Shown piece after piece: positions 34,338 to 43,402 of a stretch of DNA of 64,000 nt (its first letter is position 1; each line of letters begins with the position of its first letter). Where the stretch lies: contig NZ_JAAQPI010000001.1 of the NCBI RefSeq assembly GCF_011683955.1, positions 930,001 to 994,000 on the forward strand, read 5' to 3'. This DNA is from Pseudomaricurvus alkylphenolicus. GTDB lineage: Bacteria; Pseudomonadota; Gammaproteobacteria; Pseudomonadales; Cellvibrionaceae. Under the pieces are notes generated by a model. The model saw nothing but the letters and a program-made list of their open reading frames with translations, made no database searches and was not told the DNA's origin. A program made the position numbers and the translations under genes.

Positions 34338-35108
34338 CTAGCGGAACAGGTCCTGTTCTTTGGCGCGAATCAGGGATTTGGAACCCGTCTGATCTGCTTG
34401 CAGCGTCGCGCCTTTGATCAGCACCACCGGGGCGCCGTTGTCAGCTTGCCCCATCAGCAGCGATGCCGCTGCGGCCAATTCGTCAGCCACAGCGATCTGT
34501 GTGACTTCCAGTGAACGGCCAAACAAGTCCTTTTTGCCGACTTCATCAACTACCGGCGTAAAACCGGCCGTGCCGATGGCAAAGCCAATGATACCGTTGC
34601 GCCAGGCGCGGCCGGCGCTGTCACTGATCACGATATTCAAGTGGTCAGTGTTGGTGGCCGTTTGCAGTGCCTGTCGCAGTGCTTCAGCGCTGGCGTCCGG
34701 GTCGATGGGGAGTAACAGTACGCGGTGGTTGTTGGGATCATTGGCGATATTGGATTGATCGATACCGGCGTTGGCGTGAACATAGCCGAGGCGGTGTTCG
34801 ACAATCACTGCACCGGGACGATGCTTGATCACCTCTTTGGATTCATCGAGAATCAATTGCGCCAACCGAGGATCCTTGTGGGCTTTTTCCGCCAGTGCTT
34901 TGGCCTCTTCCGAGGGGACAATGTCCTTAAAGTAGGCGTATCGATCTTCTGATTTGGAGATCACCTTTTGGGCGATAACAAGGCAGTCGCCGGTCTCCAG
35001 CGTTAATCCGGCGGCATCCAGGGAGGCCTGGATCATCACCGGGAGATCGTCTCCAGGTTCAACCATCGGAAAGTCCGGTAACGCTGTTATCTCCAGTTTC
35101 TTGCTCAT
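34338..35108 (-). CDS. cofE: CofE/FbiB-type F420-0:gamma-glutamyl ligase
   Basis: The 256-residue enzyme adds glutamate to F420-0. Family motifs include GDCLVIAQKVISKSEDR, the core RLGYVHANAGIDQSNIA, VVISDSAGRAWR-type VISDSAGRAWRNGIIGFAIG, and QIAVADELAAAASLLMGQA. It is the archaeal-type ligase alone, without the nitroreductase-like domain of mycobacterial FbiB. It is first in the cofE-cofD operon and divergent from an AraC gene. Confidence 0.93.
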   Translation of the reverse strand: MSKKLEITALPDFPMVEPGDDLPVMIQASLDAAGLTLETGDCLVIAQKVISKSEDRYAYFKDIVPSEEAKALAEKAHKDPRLAQLILDESKEVIKHRPGAVIVEHRLGYVHANAGIDQSNIANDPNNHRVLLLPIDPDASAEALRQALQTATNTDHLNIVISDSAGRAWRNGIIGFAIGTAGFTPVVDEVGKKDLFGRSLEVTQIAVADELAAAASLLMGQADNGAPVVLIKGATLQADQTGSKSLIRAKEQDLFR

Positions 35109-35194
35109 ACAGTTCTCAAAAGTGGTGGCACAATAAATCCAAGGAGGCGTATATTATCACACCCCATGGGCCGGCGCGGCGGTAGAGAATTGGT

Positions 35195-36193
35195 ATGTTG
35201 GTTTACATCCCCAGCAGCTCTTTGAGAGGCATAAAGCGATTGCTGGAAAACCATGGCCTCGATCCTCGCATAGTGGCTGCGGATGCCGGGCTGCCTATGG
35301 AGGCGCTTTACAACGAGACGTTATACGTCGACAGCCTTACCTACATCAAACTTTTTCACGAAGCGACAGTTCGTACGGGTAACCGGTTCTTTTCCTTGCT
35401 GTTGGCAGAGCAACAGGGTTGGGACGTACTGCAGTTACACTGGCAGCGAATGGCCGAGGCTCGCACACTGTTCGAAGCCTTCGCTGTGATTCAGGACTAC
35501 CTCGAGTGTCACACACAAGTTATCTCAGCGTTCAATGTGGAAGAAGAGGGGGGCTTCTATCACTGTTACGACATCCGCTGGAGCCTGGTAGAGGACTTTT
35601 CTCCCACCTTTGAGGATGTGTTTCTTTTGGAATACGGTCTGGCGGTCACCTGTAAAGAGATCCGTGATTTGCTGGGACAGGACTGGCGCCCCAGGTATGC
35701 CCAGTTTATGCATAAAGCGCCGCCCGATACCGCGCCGCTGGAAAAGGTGTTCGGCTCCAGTGTCTATTTTAATCAGGATCGCAACGCGATATTTCTGACC
35801 CATGAAGAATGCAATACGCCGATTCCGGAGGACTGGCCGCTACGTCAGAAGTGCCTCAAAAATGCACAGCAGGAATACAAAGCCGAAATTCCCGTCGCTG
35901 TTCGCGTTGATCGCGCCATTCGTCACTTGATCAGCCAAGGCCGTTGTCAGATCGAAGACGTTGCGGCCTATTTTGATACTCCGGTTCGAACCCTTCAGCA
36001 CCAGCTGAAGAAAGAGGGCTCCAGCTACCAAAAACTGCTCGACGCTATCCGCCTTGAGCTGGCCACCTTGTATCTGGAACACTCCAGCCTGTCTGTCACC
36101 GCCATCGCTGAGCGCCTGCACTTTGCGGAAACTTCTGTGTTTTCCAGGTTTATTAAGGCCAAAACTCAACGTCCCCCCAGTGATTGGCGGTGA
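35195..36193 (+). CDS. AraC family regulator with OruR/ArgR-type N-terminal domain
   Basis: A 332-residue regulator with the long N-terminal ligand-binding domain common in AraC proteins of catabolic clusters (about 15-200, LRGIKRLLENHGLDPRIVAA) and a C-terminal HTH pair (CQIEDVAAYFDTPVRTLQHQ; SVTAIAERLHFAETSVFSRF). It stands directly upstream of, and in the same direction as, a TonB receptor gene 254 bp away, so activation of that receptor is inferred. Confidence 0.88.
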   Translation: MLVYIPSSSLRGIKRLLENHGLDPRIVAADAGLPMEALYNETLYVDSLTYIKLFHEATVRTGNRFFSLLLAEQQGWDVLQLHWQRMAEARTLFEAFAVIQDYLECHTQVISAFNVEEEGGFYHCYDIRWSLVEDFSPTFEDVFLLEYGLAVTCKEIRDLLGQDWRPRYAQFMHKAPPDTAPLEKVFGSSVYFNQDRNAIFLTHEECNTPIPEDWPLRQKCLKNAQQEYKAEIPVAVRVDRAIRHLISQGRCQIEDVAAYFDTPVRTLQHQLKKEGSSYQKLLDAIRLELATLYLEHSSLSVTAIAERLHFAETSVFSRFIKAKTQRPPSDWR

Positions 36194-36309
36194 TTCCGGC
36201 CAAATTTTGCGCCGTTGCGCAATTTGTCAACACGAAGGGCTCCAGTTATTAGAGTATAAGGGTGTTCCCTGATAAACCCCTAAAAAATAACAACTTTCGG
36301 AGAGACCCA

Positions 36310-36339
36310 ATGAGTTCAGTGATTGTAACCCCTGACTGA
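36310..36339 (+). CDS. Possible nine-residue leader peptide
   Basis: ATG-to-TGA encodes MSSVIVTPD, with GGAGAG just upstream at proper spacing. It overlaps the start of the palindrome TGACTG-A-CAGTCA (36333-36345). Too short to support alone; it could be a leader or chance. Confidence 0.2.
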   Translation: MSSVIVTPD

Positions 36340-36345
36340 CAGTCA
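36333..36345. promoter_or_regulatory. Palindrome TGACTG-A-CAGTCA upstream of a receptor gene
   Basis: A perfect inverted repeat with a one-base centre lies 103 bp before the receptor start. It is a possible operator. Confidence 0.4.
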
Positions 36346-36414
36346 CCGTCATTCACACGACGCCGCGTCTGTTAAAAAGCGGCTACAGTAAAAACATATA
36401 AAAAGAGAGAGTCG

Positions 36415-36433
36415 GTTATCGTTTAGCGATAAC
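36415..36433 (+). promoter_or_regulatory. Hairpin just before the receptor Shine-Dalgarno
   Basis: GTTATCG (36415-36421) pairs with CGATAAC (36427-36433) around a TTTAG loop; GAGGAG follows at 36435-36440 and ATG at 36448. It may stabilise the 5' end of the mRNA or modulate ribosome access. Confidence 0.4.
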
Positions 36434-36447
36434 AGAGGAGTTTTGTT

Positions 36448-38817
36448 ATGCCCAAAAATATGAAACTGATCAGCCTTGCTGTATTGGCAGCTTCCCAGCT
36501 GGCCTCAGCGGAATCCTTTCAACTGGAAGAAATTGTAGTTACCGCACAAAAAAGAGCCCAATCGGTTCAGGATATACCGATGAGTGTTTCCGCGTTGTCG
36601 GAAGATGCCTTGAGAAATGCCGGCATCAATAGCGTCGAAGACGTGAAACATGCGGTGCCCGCGCTGAATATTTTTTCCAGCAATTCTCCGGCACAGTCCA
36701 GCATCTCCATTCGTGGTGCCGGTACCGGTGCGGCCGATCCAACCCTGGAACCGTCCGTTGGGGTATTTGTAGATGGTGTGTTTATGCCTCGCAGCGTTTT
36801 TGGATTGTCAGATCTGGTTGATATTGATCGCATTGAAGTGTTGCTGGGCCCACAGGGAACTCTCTACGGAAAAAACACAAACTCCGGCGTAATTTCTGTG
36901 CACACGAAAGGTCGTCCTGACGAATTTGAACTGGCGATGGAGCATAGCTTCGGCAGCGAAGGTTTACAGGATAGCCAGGTCTCCCTTGGGGGTGTTATTG
37001 GTGAGGATATTGGTTACCGCTTTTCTGCGCGCAGTAATCGTCGCGATGGCCTGATGGAAGACGAATTAACCGGGCAAGAATACAACCAGGTCGACAAGCA
37101 GTCTTATCGGGCTCAATTGTTCTGGGACCCCAGTGAACAACTGACCACACGTAGTATTGCCTATTATTCTCTCAATGATGCCAATCAATCCCAGGCAGAA
37201 GACTTTATTCAGCCCAACAGCGTATTTGCGGGCTATGTTGGCAATGTTATCGGCAGCCTGGGTTTAGCCGCGCCGCAAGGTGACGAGACCGATCGCAAAG
37301 TGGCCCACTCTCAAGCGGCGGGCGGCCGGGTAGAAGTTCAGGGGGCGTCCTTTCAGGCGGAGTATGAGTTTGACAGTGGCTACACCCTGACAGCCATCAG
37401 CGCCTATCAGGAATGGGAGCAGGACAGTACGCTTACGGACAACGACGGTACACCGCTGGACACCTCAACATCGCGTCCGTCTTTCAACGAAGAGAGCATC
37501 AGCCAGGAGTTGCGCATTGCCTCGCCCGGCGGTGAAACCATCGATTGGCTTGCCGGGATGTTCTATTTCAAAAGCGATCTGGAAGGTGGTTCTCGAGATA
37601 ATCTGTTCTCAACCACCAGCATTGGTTTGCCCGGCGTGCCCAGCCCCGTGACACTAGGCCCGCTTTCTGTGCTGCCATTACTTTCCGGTGGTGACGGCTT
37701 TCTTTGGCACCAGGCTTTTCGTTCGGAATCCCTGGCGGCGTTTGGACAGATCACTTGGAATCTTAGCGAGAAAACCTCGATAACGGGTGGTATTCGCTTC
37801 GGACAGGAAGAGAAAGAGTTCAGCGTTTTCACGGACAGCTTTGACGCCGACGGTACTGCGTTTCGATACGGCAACGTCTTTAATGGCAGCTACACCGGCG
37901 GCACATTTATCCCGCTAATCAGTGGCCAGGTAGCCTTGAATAGGGCCTTGGATCTGGAAGATGATCGCAGTGACAGCGATGTCACCGGGATGATCAGCAT
38001 CAATCACTTTATCGGTGAGCAGATGCTGTATGCGACCGTGGCCAGTGGCTCCAAATCCGGGGGTTTTAACGGTTCCTTTGGTGCCGAATCCCTTGATCAG
38101 CGGGAATACGACAGCGAGGAGACGGTTAACTACGAGGTCGGCGCCAAGATGGACTTGCTCGAAGGTCGCGCACGTTTGAACCTCGCTTACTTTTATACGC
38201 AGTATAAAGAGTTCCAGGCCACCACCTTCAATCCAACCACGGTTGTCTTCGGCGTGATTAACGCAGGTAAGCAGATTACACAGGGCGTTGATATCGACGC
38301 GACCTATCTGGCGACGGAAAACCTGACGTTGAGTCTAAAAGTGGAGTATCTGGATGCCCGTTATAAAGACTTTAGCGGCGCTAACTGTGCAGCCAATTCC
38401 GGAGAGTCTGTCAACGCCAATGGCGAATGTGTTCTGGATGGTGAGCGTATGGAATACGCGCCTAACTGGAGTGGTTCGGTGGCGGCAGACTATGTTTATC
38501 CGCTCAACAGTGGTGAAGTTTACGCCCATGCCAATCTAGCATTTAAAACCGAGCACCTTTCAGACCCAACCCGCGCGGCGGCATCGAAGGATACCCGCTA
38601 CGAACTGCTGAACGCTCGCATTGGCTGGCGCAATGAAAACTGGGATGTGAGCTTTTGGGGCAAAAACATCACTGACGATTACTATGCAACTGGGCACACC
38701 AGTAACCTGATCGCCAACCTGTTTGCAACTGCGGACGGAGGCTTGTCTTCCAACAGTTATCGCCGCTGGGTCAATGACCCCAGAACCTGGGGTGTTTCTG
38801 TTCGTTATAGTCTGTAA
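36448..38817 (+). CDS. TonB-dependent outer-membrane receptor
   Basis: A 789-residue receptor: signal peptide (ISLAVLAASQLASA), FQLEEIVVTAQKRAQSVQDI, SISIRGAGTGAADPTLEPSV, LLGPQGTLYGKNTNSGVISV, the barrel, and terminal SVRYSL. The plug reads LLGPQGT rather than the usual LRGPQGT. GAGGAG gives a strong ribosome site behind a small hairpin. It is alone in its transcription unit between an AraC activator and a hairpin at 38830. The substrate is unknown. Confidence 0.92.
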   Translation: MPKNMKLISLAVLAASQLASAESFQLEEIVVTAQKRAQSVQDIPMSVSALSEDALRNAGINSVEDVKHAVPALNIFSSNSPAQSSISIRGAGTGAADPTLEPSVGVFVDGVFMPRSVFGLSDLVDIDRIEVLLGPQGTLYGKNTNSGVISVHTKGRPDEFELAMEHSFGSEGLQDSQVSLGGVIGEDIGYRFSARSNRRDGLMEDELTGQEYNQVDKQSYRAQLFWDPSEQLTTRSIAYYSLNDANQSQAEDFIQPNSVFAGYVGNVIGSLGLAAPQGDETDRKVAHSQAAGGRVEVQGASFQAEYEFDSGYTLTAISAYQEWEQDSTLTDNDGTPLDTSTSRPSFNEESISQELRIASPGGETIDWLAGMFYFKSDLEGGSRDNLFSTTSIGLPGVPSPVTLGPLSVLPLLSGGDGFLWHQAFRSESLAAFGQITWNLSEKTSITGGIRFGQEEKEFSVFTDSFDADGTAFRYGNVFNGSYTGGTFIPLISGQVALNRALDLEDDRSDSDVTGMISINHFIGEQMLYATVASGSKSGGFNGSFGAESLDQREYDSEETVNYEVGAKMDLLEGRARLNLAYFYTQYKEFQATTFNPTTVVFGVINAGKQITQGVDIDATYLATENLTLSLKVEYLDARYKDFSGANCAANSGESVNANGECVLDGERMEYAPNWSGSVAADYVYPLNSGEVYAHANLAFKTEHLSDPTRAAASKDTRYELLNARIGWRNENWDVSFWGKNITDDYYATGHTSNLIANLFATADGGLSSNSYRRWVNDPRTWGVSVRYSL

Positions 38818-38829
38818 CCCAAAGGGGCA

Positions 38830-38858
38830 ATACGTAGGTTCCTGAGGAGCCTACGTAT
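38830..38858. terminator. Hairpin between receptor and crotonase genes
   Basis: ATACGTAGGTTCC pairs with GGAGCCTACGTAT (one wobble, TGA loop), a 13-bp stem between convergent genes. No T-run follows on either strand, so it may act as a bidirectional or Rho-assisted end. Confidence 0.5.
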
Positions 38859-38889
38859 CCAACTTCTACCGTCCAAACAGAACGTGTCG

Positions 38890-39765
38890 TCAATCGCCGG
38901 CTTTGTCCCGAATTTCAAACAACCTTTCAAAGTATTTCTTGTTCTTGGCCGATTCCTCAACATCTACATGCATGGTGTCGCGTTTGGTCAGATGGGAGAA
39001 CATCTGAATACCGAAGCCCCCATCAAGATCATCCACGATGCGTTTTTTCCACGGGCGGCGTACAATCTGTGTCGTTAAACGGCGGGTTGTTCTACTCTGC
39101 AACATCATATCGTCAGCCAGCTCCTTCGCCCGAGGGATCAGTTGGTCTCGGGGCACCACTTCATTGACCAGTCCCAGCTCCAGGGCTTTTTGTGCATCAA
39201 TCGTATGCCCCGTCAGTAGCGCATAGGCCGCGCGTTTTACGCCCAACAGCTCTTGTAAGCAACTGTGAATACCGTCTCCGGGAACGGAACCGAGACCGGC
39301 AAAGTGTGGGTCGAAAATAACCGTATCTTCGGTGCAAATCGTGATGTCGCACATCAGGCAAAGCTCGGAGTGAAAGCCGGGGCCATTCATGGCGCCGATG
39401 GTCGGGATTTCCAAGTCATTGATGAGTGACGCCACATTGATTCGTCCATCCTTGTAGGCGTATTCATAGGCCCAATATTCGAGGTCTTCGGCTTCCAGGG
39501 CAAAGCCGTCCGGGTCGATGCTCAGCATAAAGTGCGGTCCTGTCCCGGTAAAGATCATAACCTCGTTATCTGGATCAGCGCCTATCGTCTTAAAGAGCTG
39601 ACCGACGGATCGATGGTTTTCAACACTCAGTTGAATGGGGCCATCGAGCGTGTGAGCCTCTGCCAAAATAACACCGTCGTCACTTCGACTTAGTTTATAG
39701 TTTTCTTTAAAGATCTCTTGGTAATCCGAGAACTGAGGTGTGGGAACAAAATTCTGTAATGACAT
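38890..39765 (-). CDS. Crotonase-fold protein, possible C-C bond hydrolase
   Basis: A 291-residue enoyl-CoA hydratase/isomerase superfamily protein; ATG 39765 after AGGAG is preferred over 39798. The crotonase core is visible (EVMIFTGTGPHFM, PTIGAMNGPGFHSELCLMCD, GLGSVPGDG). The catalytic Glu usually found in PEx-LGxxPG is replaced: the sequence is DPHFAGLGSVPGDG. His132, His154 and Asp164 have nearly the spacing of His122, His145 and Asp154 in 6-oxocamphor hydrolase as I recall it, which cleaves a cyclic beta-diketone. A CoA-independent hydrolase is therefore as likely as a hydratase. It is divergent from a GST gene. Confidence 0.78.
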   Translation of the reverse strand: MSLQNFVPTPQFSDYQEIFKENYKLSRSDDGVILAEAHTLDGPIQLSVENHRSVGQLFKTIGADPDNEVMIFTGTGPHFMLSIDPDGFALEAEDLEYWAYEYAYKDGRINVASLINDLEIPTIGAMNGPGFHSELCLMCDITICTEDTVIFDPHFAGLGSVPGDGIHSCLQELLGVKRAAYALLTGHTIDAQKALELGLVNEVVPRDQLIPRAKELADDMMLQSRTTRRLTTQIVRRPWKKRIVDDLDGGFGIQMFSHLTKRDTMHVDVEESAKNKKYFERLFEIRDKAGD

Positions 39766-39980
39766 GAGGATATCTCCTGCTTCTCCAAATCCTGGCATGG
39801 TCTATATCCTATCTCGAAATGGCGTGGCTCAGCTTCGCGTTGACTGCCATATGATTGGCCGTAGACGACAACCTGCTTTTGCACCTGAAGTCATATCTTT
39901 GGCGGGTCGGGGCATACATTCAGAGCGAGTCCTCACCCTATAATAAATTTCAGATTACCCTCGCCACAAAGTGAGTTGAT

Positions 39981-40733
39981 ATGCCAATTTTTAACAGTAA
40001 GAGTACAATGGCCAAAAGTTTGAAAGGCCTGCACCTTTTCCATTACACCTTCTCCAACTGTTCTCAGCGCGTGCGGTTGGCACTGGCAGAAAAAGGTCTG
40101 AGCTGGGCCAGCCATCATTTGGACCTATCCAAAAATGAACATATCACGACCGAATATCAAGCCATCAATCCAAAGGGAGTGGTGCCAACCCTGGTCTATG
40201 ATGGAGAGGTGGTTGTCGAATCGAACGATATTCTGTATTACCTCGAAGAGAAATTTCCACAGCCGTCGCTGATACCCGATGATGACGCCAAACGCACAGC
40301 GATGGAGGCCATCATACACTTCTCGGGAACAGCTCAAACGTCTATCAAGGTCATTACTTTCGACAGATTTTTCCGAAAAATAATCACCTCCAGTGAGGAG
40401 GATGTTCGCTTCTTCGAGAGGTATCGCAACAATCAGGAAGTCGTTCAGTTTATGCAGGATTTTCACGAAAACAGCGAAGCCTGGTCGCTGAGGGTAAGCG
40501 CGGCTGTTACGGAAGTTGACGCTGTATTGACTCGCCTCGACAAGGTATTGACGCAAAGTCACTGGTTATCTGGAGATGAATACGGGCTTGCAGACATCTC
40601 CTGGGTCGTCAATATTTACCGAATGAACTCAATGGCCTACGCTTTTGATCAATGCCCAAATCTGGCCTCCTGGTTTGATCGTGCATCTACAAGAAAGGCC
40701 TTTCAAGAGGCTGTAGTACTCTATCAACCCTGA
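39981..40733 (+). CDS. Glutathione S-transferase family protein
   Basis: A 250-residue protein with an N-terminal thioredoxin-like domain (LFHYTFSNCSQRVRLALAEKG; NPKGVVPTLVYDGEVVVESN with the cis-Pro and glutathione Glu-Ser contacts) and a helical C-terminal domain ending near WFDRASTRKAF. The catalytic residue could be the Ser or Cys of FSNCSQ. Start ATG 39981; 40008 (MAKSLKGLHLF) is equally plausible. It is 17 to 53 bp before the GPH transporter, so probably cotranscribed. It may detoxify or thiolytically process an intermediate. Confidence 0.87.
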   Translation: MPIFNSKSTMAKSLKGLHLFHYTFSNCSQRVRLALAEKGLSWASHHLDLSKNEHITTEYQAINPKGVVPTLVYDGEVVVESNDILYYLEEKFPQPSLIPDDDAKRTAMEAIIHFSGTAQTSIKVITFDRFFRKIITSSEEDVRFFERYRNNQEVVQFMQDFHENSEAWSLRVSAAVTEVDAVLTRLDKVLTQSHWLSGDEYGLADISWVVNIYRMNSMAYAFDQCPNLASWFDRASTRKAFQEAVVLYQP

Positions 40734-40786
40734 GGCTGGCTCTCCAACCGATGACACCGCGTACCACAATCAATGTAGAAGTGAAA

Positions 40787-42148
40787 ATGATAAATAGTAA
40801 CTTACATCTCAGCAACTCCAGACTTGCGGCCTTCGTATCACCTGAGGCTCCTCTGGCCGCTTTTCTTATGGTTGTTGTGGTGTTTATCCCTCCGTTTTAT
40901 GCGGGTACGATGGGACTGGGGCTCAGTGTTGTCGGGCTTATCTTCGGATTGACTAAGCTGTGGGATGTGGTGACGGACCCTGCGTTTGGTCTTCTGTCGG
41001 ACCGCTGGCAAACTCGCTGGGGGCGTCGCAGGCCCTGGCTCGTGGCATCTGTGCCTTTGATGATTCTATGCACCTATTACGTATTCGTGCCGGACCTGCC
41101 CGTGTCGGGGGCCTACTTTGCCCTTTGGATGATTGTGCTTTATATCGGCTGGACAATGGCTTCAGTATCCCACATCTCCTGGGCGGCCGAGTTGTCAAGT
41201 GACTATCACGAGCGCTCCAGAATATCCGCATTCAAGCAAGGAGCCGGGTTAGTGGGCGGCATAGGGCTGATGGTGACGGTCGCCATTGCGGATCATTCAG
41301 CCGGATTTACAGAATCTGACCGTCTGGCGCTGATTGCCAAGGCTCTCATTGTCTTTTTACCGCTAACGGTCGTGCTGGCGCTGTGGGCAGCTCCAGAACC
41401 CGCTATTCAAAGGAGCGTCAAGTCGCCGGTCAGCGGTAAACCCTTTCAGGTTATTTTCAGCAATGCGCCTCTGCGAAGGTTGCTCGTAGCGAATCTGCTG
41501 CTGGGAATCGCAACCGGGAGCATTGCGGGGATGTTCTTGTTTTTTGTCAGCGATGTTCTACTGTTAGGAGCCTGGTCCTCCTTTGCTTTGCTTCCCTGGT
41601 ATTGTTCCGCACTAATCTTTCTTCCTGTGTTTATGAAACTCAGCCATAAGATCGGCAAACACAGAACATTGTGCGTAGCGCTCCTGTATTACCTGATCGC
41701 CAGTCTGTCGTTCTTGTTGCTACCTCAAAACAATGTTGTCATCGCCAGTATCGCTCTGTTATTCCTCGGCGCCAATCAAGCGGTGGGCACTTACATTCCG
41801 GCGGCAATTATGGCGGATGTTACCGATTATGACGCCGTTAAAAGCGGTAAACAGCGGACCGGACTCTACATGTCGCTATTACAGACCAGCAGCAAAGTGG
41901 CCGCCGCACTATCCGTTGGTTTAAGTTATCCAATGCTGAGCATGATTGGCTTTGATGCCTCGCCCGAGGCGAATAATCCAGTGGAGGTTCTAGATGCCAT
42001 GCGTTGGTTGATTGTACTCTTGCCTGGCTTTCTCTACCTCGTTATTGTCAGAATCATGTGGAATTTCCCCCTGGACGAGGCGAGGCAGGTCATTCTACGC
42101 CAACAGCTGACGACCTTTCACAAGGGGAGTGAAGAGCCCAGTTATTAG
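40787..42148 (+). CDS. GPH-family (MelB-like) cation symporter
   Basis: About 454 residues with twelve membrane segments. The GPH hallmark is the cytoplasmic loop DPAFGLLSDRWQTRWGRRRP after helix 2, plus FVSDVLLLGAWSS and ADVTDYDAVKSGKQRTGLY in the second half. Relatives take up glycosides, glucuronides and other organic anions with Na+ or H+. ATG 40787 gives a shorter N-terminus than 40751 and has GAAG upstream. It would move across the inner membrane what the receptors bring in. Confidence 0.85.
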   Translation: MINSNLHLSNSRLAAFVSPEAPLAAFLMVVVVFIPPFYAGTMGLGLSVVGLIFGLTKLWDVVTDPAFGLLSDRWQTRWGRRRPWLVASVPLMILCTYYVFVPDLPVSGAYFALWMIVLYIGWTMASVSHISWAAELSSDYHERSRISAFKQGAGLVGGIGLMVTVAIADHSAGFTESDRLALIAKALIVFLPLTVVLALWAAPEPAIQRSVKSPVSGKPFQVIFSNAPLRRLLVANLLLGIATGSIAGMFLFFVSDVLLLGAWSSFALLPWYCSALIFLPVFMKLSHKIGKHRTLCVALLYYLIASLSFLLLPQNNVVIASIALLFLGANQAVGTYIPAAIMADVTDYDAVKSGKQRTGLYMSLLQTSSKVAAALSVGLSYPMLSMIGFDASPEANNPVEVLDAMRWLIVLLPGFLYLVIVRIMWNFPLDEARQVILRQQLTTFHKGSEEPSY

Positions 42149-42306
42149 AATGTTCGTTTTAAGGCTGATCAACTATAAGAAAACAGACCTTAGCCTGCTG
42201 CGGTGTTTAGGCATATTCCGATTAGTCACCCTTCCTATTGTTAAAACATCATGGATTCGATGCTAGGATTCATGATATCAGATCAATTTCACCCCGGTGG
42301 TCAGTA

Positions 42307-43344
42307 ATGGTATGGAGTAGCAAGGAATCAGAGATCACACCCAGATCGACCGCTACCGTAACGCGGTTCTTGTATCGCCTCTATGAAGGCTCTGGTTTGG
42401 ATACCGATCTGATATTCAAGCGCTCTGAGATTGATATCCAACAGTTTGATGATCCCTTATACCGAATCCCCCACGACAAACTCATGAGAATGTGGGAGAT
42501 AGCAGCAGAGTTGAGCGGAGACCCGAACTTTTCACTGCATCTGGCAAGGGATGTTCCAAACGTTTTGCCACTGAATACGGCCGGATACCTGGCGATGTCC
42601 AGCAGGAATCTGCGTGAGATGCTGGAGAGCCTTAAACGATACATGAAAATCCTGTCGGATGTAGGGCATCTTCGAATCAAAGAAAGCGACAATCTTGCCA
42701 ATGTCACCATTGATTTTTCTGGTGGCAAGAATTCTAACAGGCAACATTCCGATTTCTGGCAGGCTTTCTTCTATCGTATGATCAATGCCAATATTGGCGG
42801 CGAGATGCCTTTGATCGAGGTTGGGTTTCGCCATGACAAACCACAAGATACCTCAGCTTATACGGAGTATTTTCATTGTGAACTGAAGTTTGGTCAGCCG
42901 GAAAACTACTTCCTTTTCCCAAGAGTCTATCTTGACTACCAATTAATAAGCGCCGACCCCTCTATACATAAAATCCACGAACAACAAGCCACCAAACAAC
43001 TACACGAACTCACTGAGAAGGGCATACTGAATAAAGTCAAAAGGTTGATTTTCGAGTCACTTCCGGCGGAAAACGTCGAGCTAAAGGATATTTCCGAATC
43101 GTTGAACCTCACACCGAGAACCGTGCAGCGTCATTTGGCGGATGAGGGAACCACCTTTAAAAAACTAGCTGACGAGGCTCGCAAGGAATACACCATTTCG
43201 GAAATAGAAAACACAGATCTTGCTATCGCTGAAATTGCCTATCAACTCGGCTACAGAGACTTGAGCTCATTTTATCGGGCTTTTAAACGGTGGACGGGAA
43301 AAACCCCGATTAACTATCGGGAAGAGTTCCTAAAGGGAGATTAA
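42307..43344 (+). CDS. AraC family regulator with ligand-binding N-terminal domain
   Basis: About 345 residues from ATG 42307 (GGTGG upstream) rather than TTG 42238. The N-terminal half matches the arabinose-binding-like domain of catabolic AraC proteins (YRIPHDKLMRMWEIAAELSG, LNTAGYLAMSSRNLREMLES); the C-terminal HTHs are NVELKDISESLNLTPRTVQR and AIAEIAYQLGYRDLSSFYRA, ending WTGKTPINYRE. It is convergent with a TonB receptor gene, from which it is separated by a terminator hairpin. Confidence 0.88.
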   Translation: MVWSSKESEITPRSTATVTRFLYRLYEGSGLDTDLIFKRSEIDIQQFDDPLYRIPHDKLMRMWEIAAELSGDPNFSLHLARDVPNVLPLNTAGYLAMSSRNLREMLESLKRYMKILSDVGHLRIKESDNLANVTIDFSGGKNSNRQHSDFWQAFFYRMINANIGGEMPLIEVGFRHDKPQDTSAYTEYFHCELKFGQPENYFLFPRVYLDYQLISADPSIHKIHEQQATKQLHELTEKGILNKVKRLIFESLPAENVELKDISESLNLTPRTVQRHLADEGTTFKKLADEARKEYTISEIENTDLAIAEIAYQLGYRDLSSFYRAFKRWTGKTPINYREEFLKGD

Positions 43345-43380
43345 AGAAAAACGCCGCTTTATGGGGGGCATAAAGCGGCG
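43344..43380 (-). terminator. Rho-independent terminator for the receptor gene (minus strand)
   Basis: CGCCGCTTTATG (43352-43363) pairs perfectly over 12 bp with CATAAAGCGGCG (43369-43380), loop GGGGG. On the minus strand a T-rich tract (from AAAGAAAAA at 43343-43351) follows. It lies 22 bp past the receptor stop and may also serve the convergent AraC gene. Confidence 0.85.
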
Positions 43381-43402
43381 CAGATGACATGACGTGGCGA
43401 TA

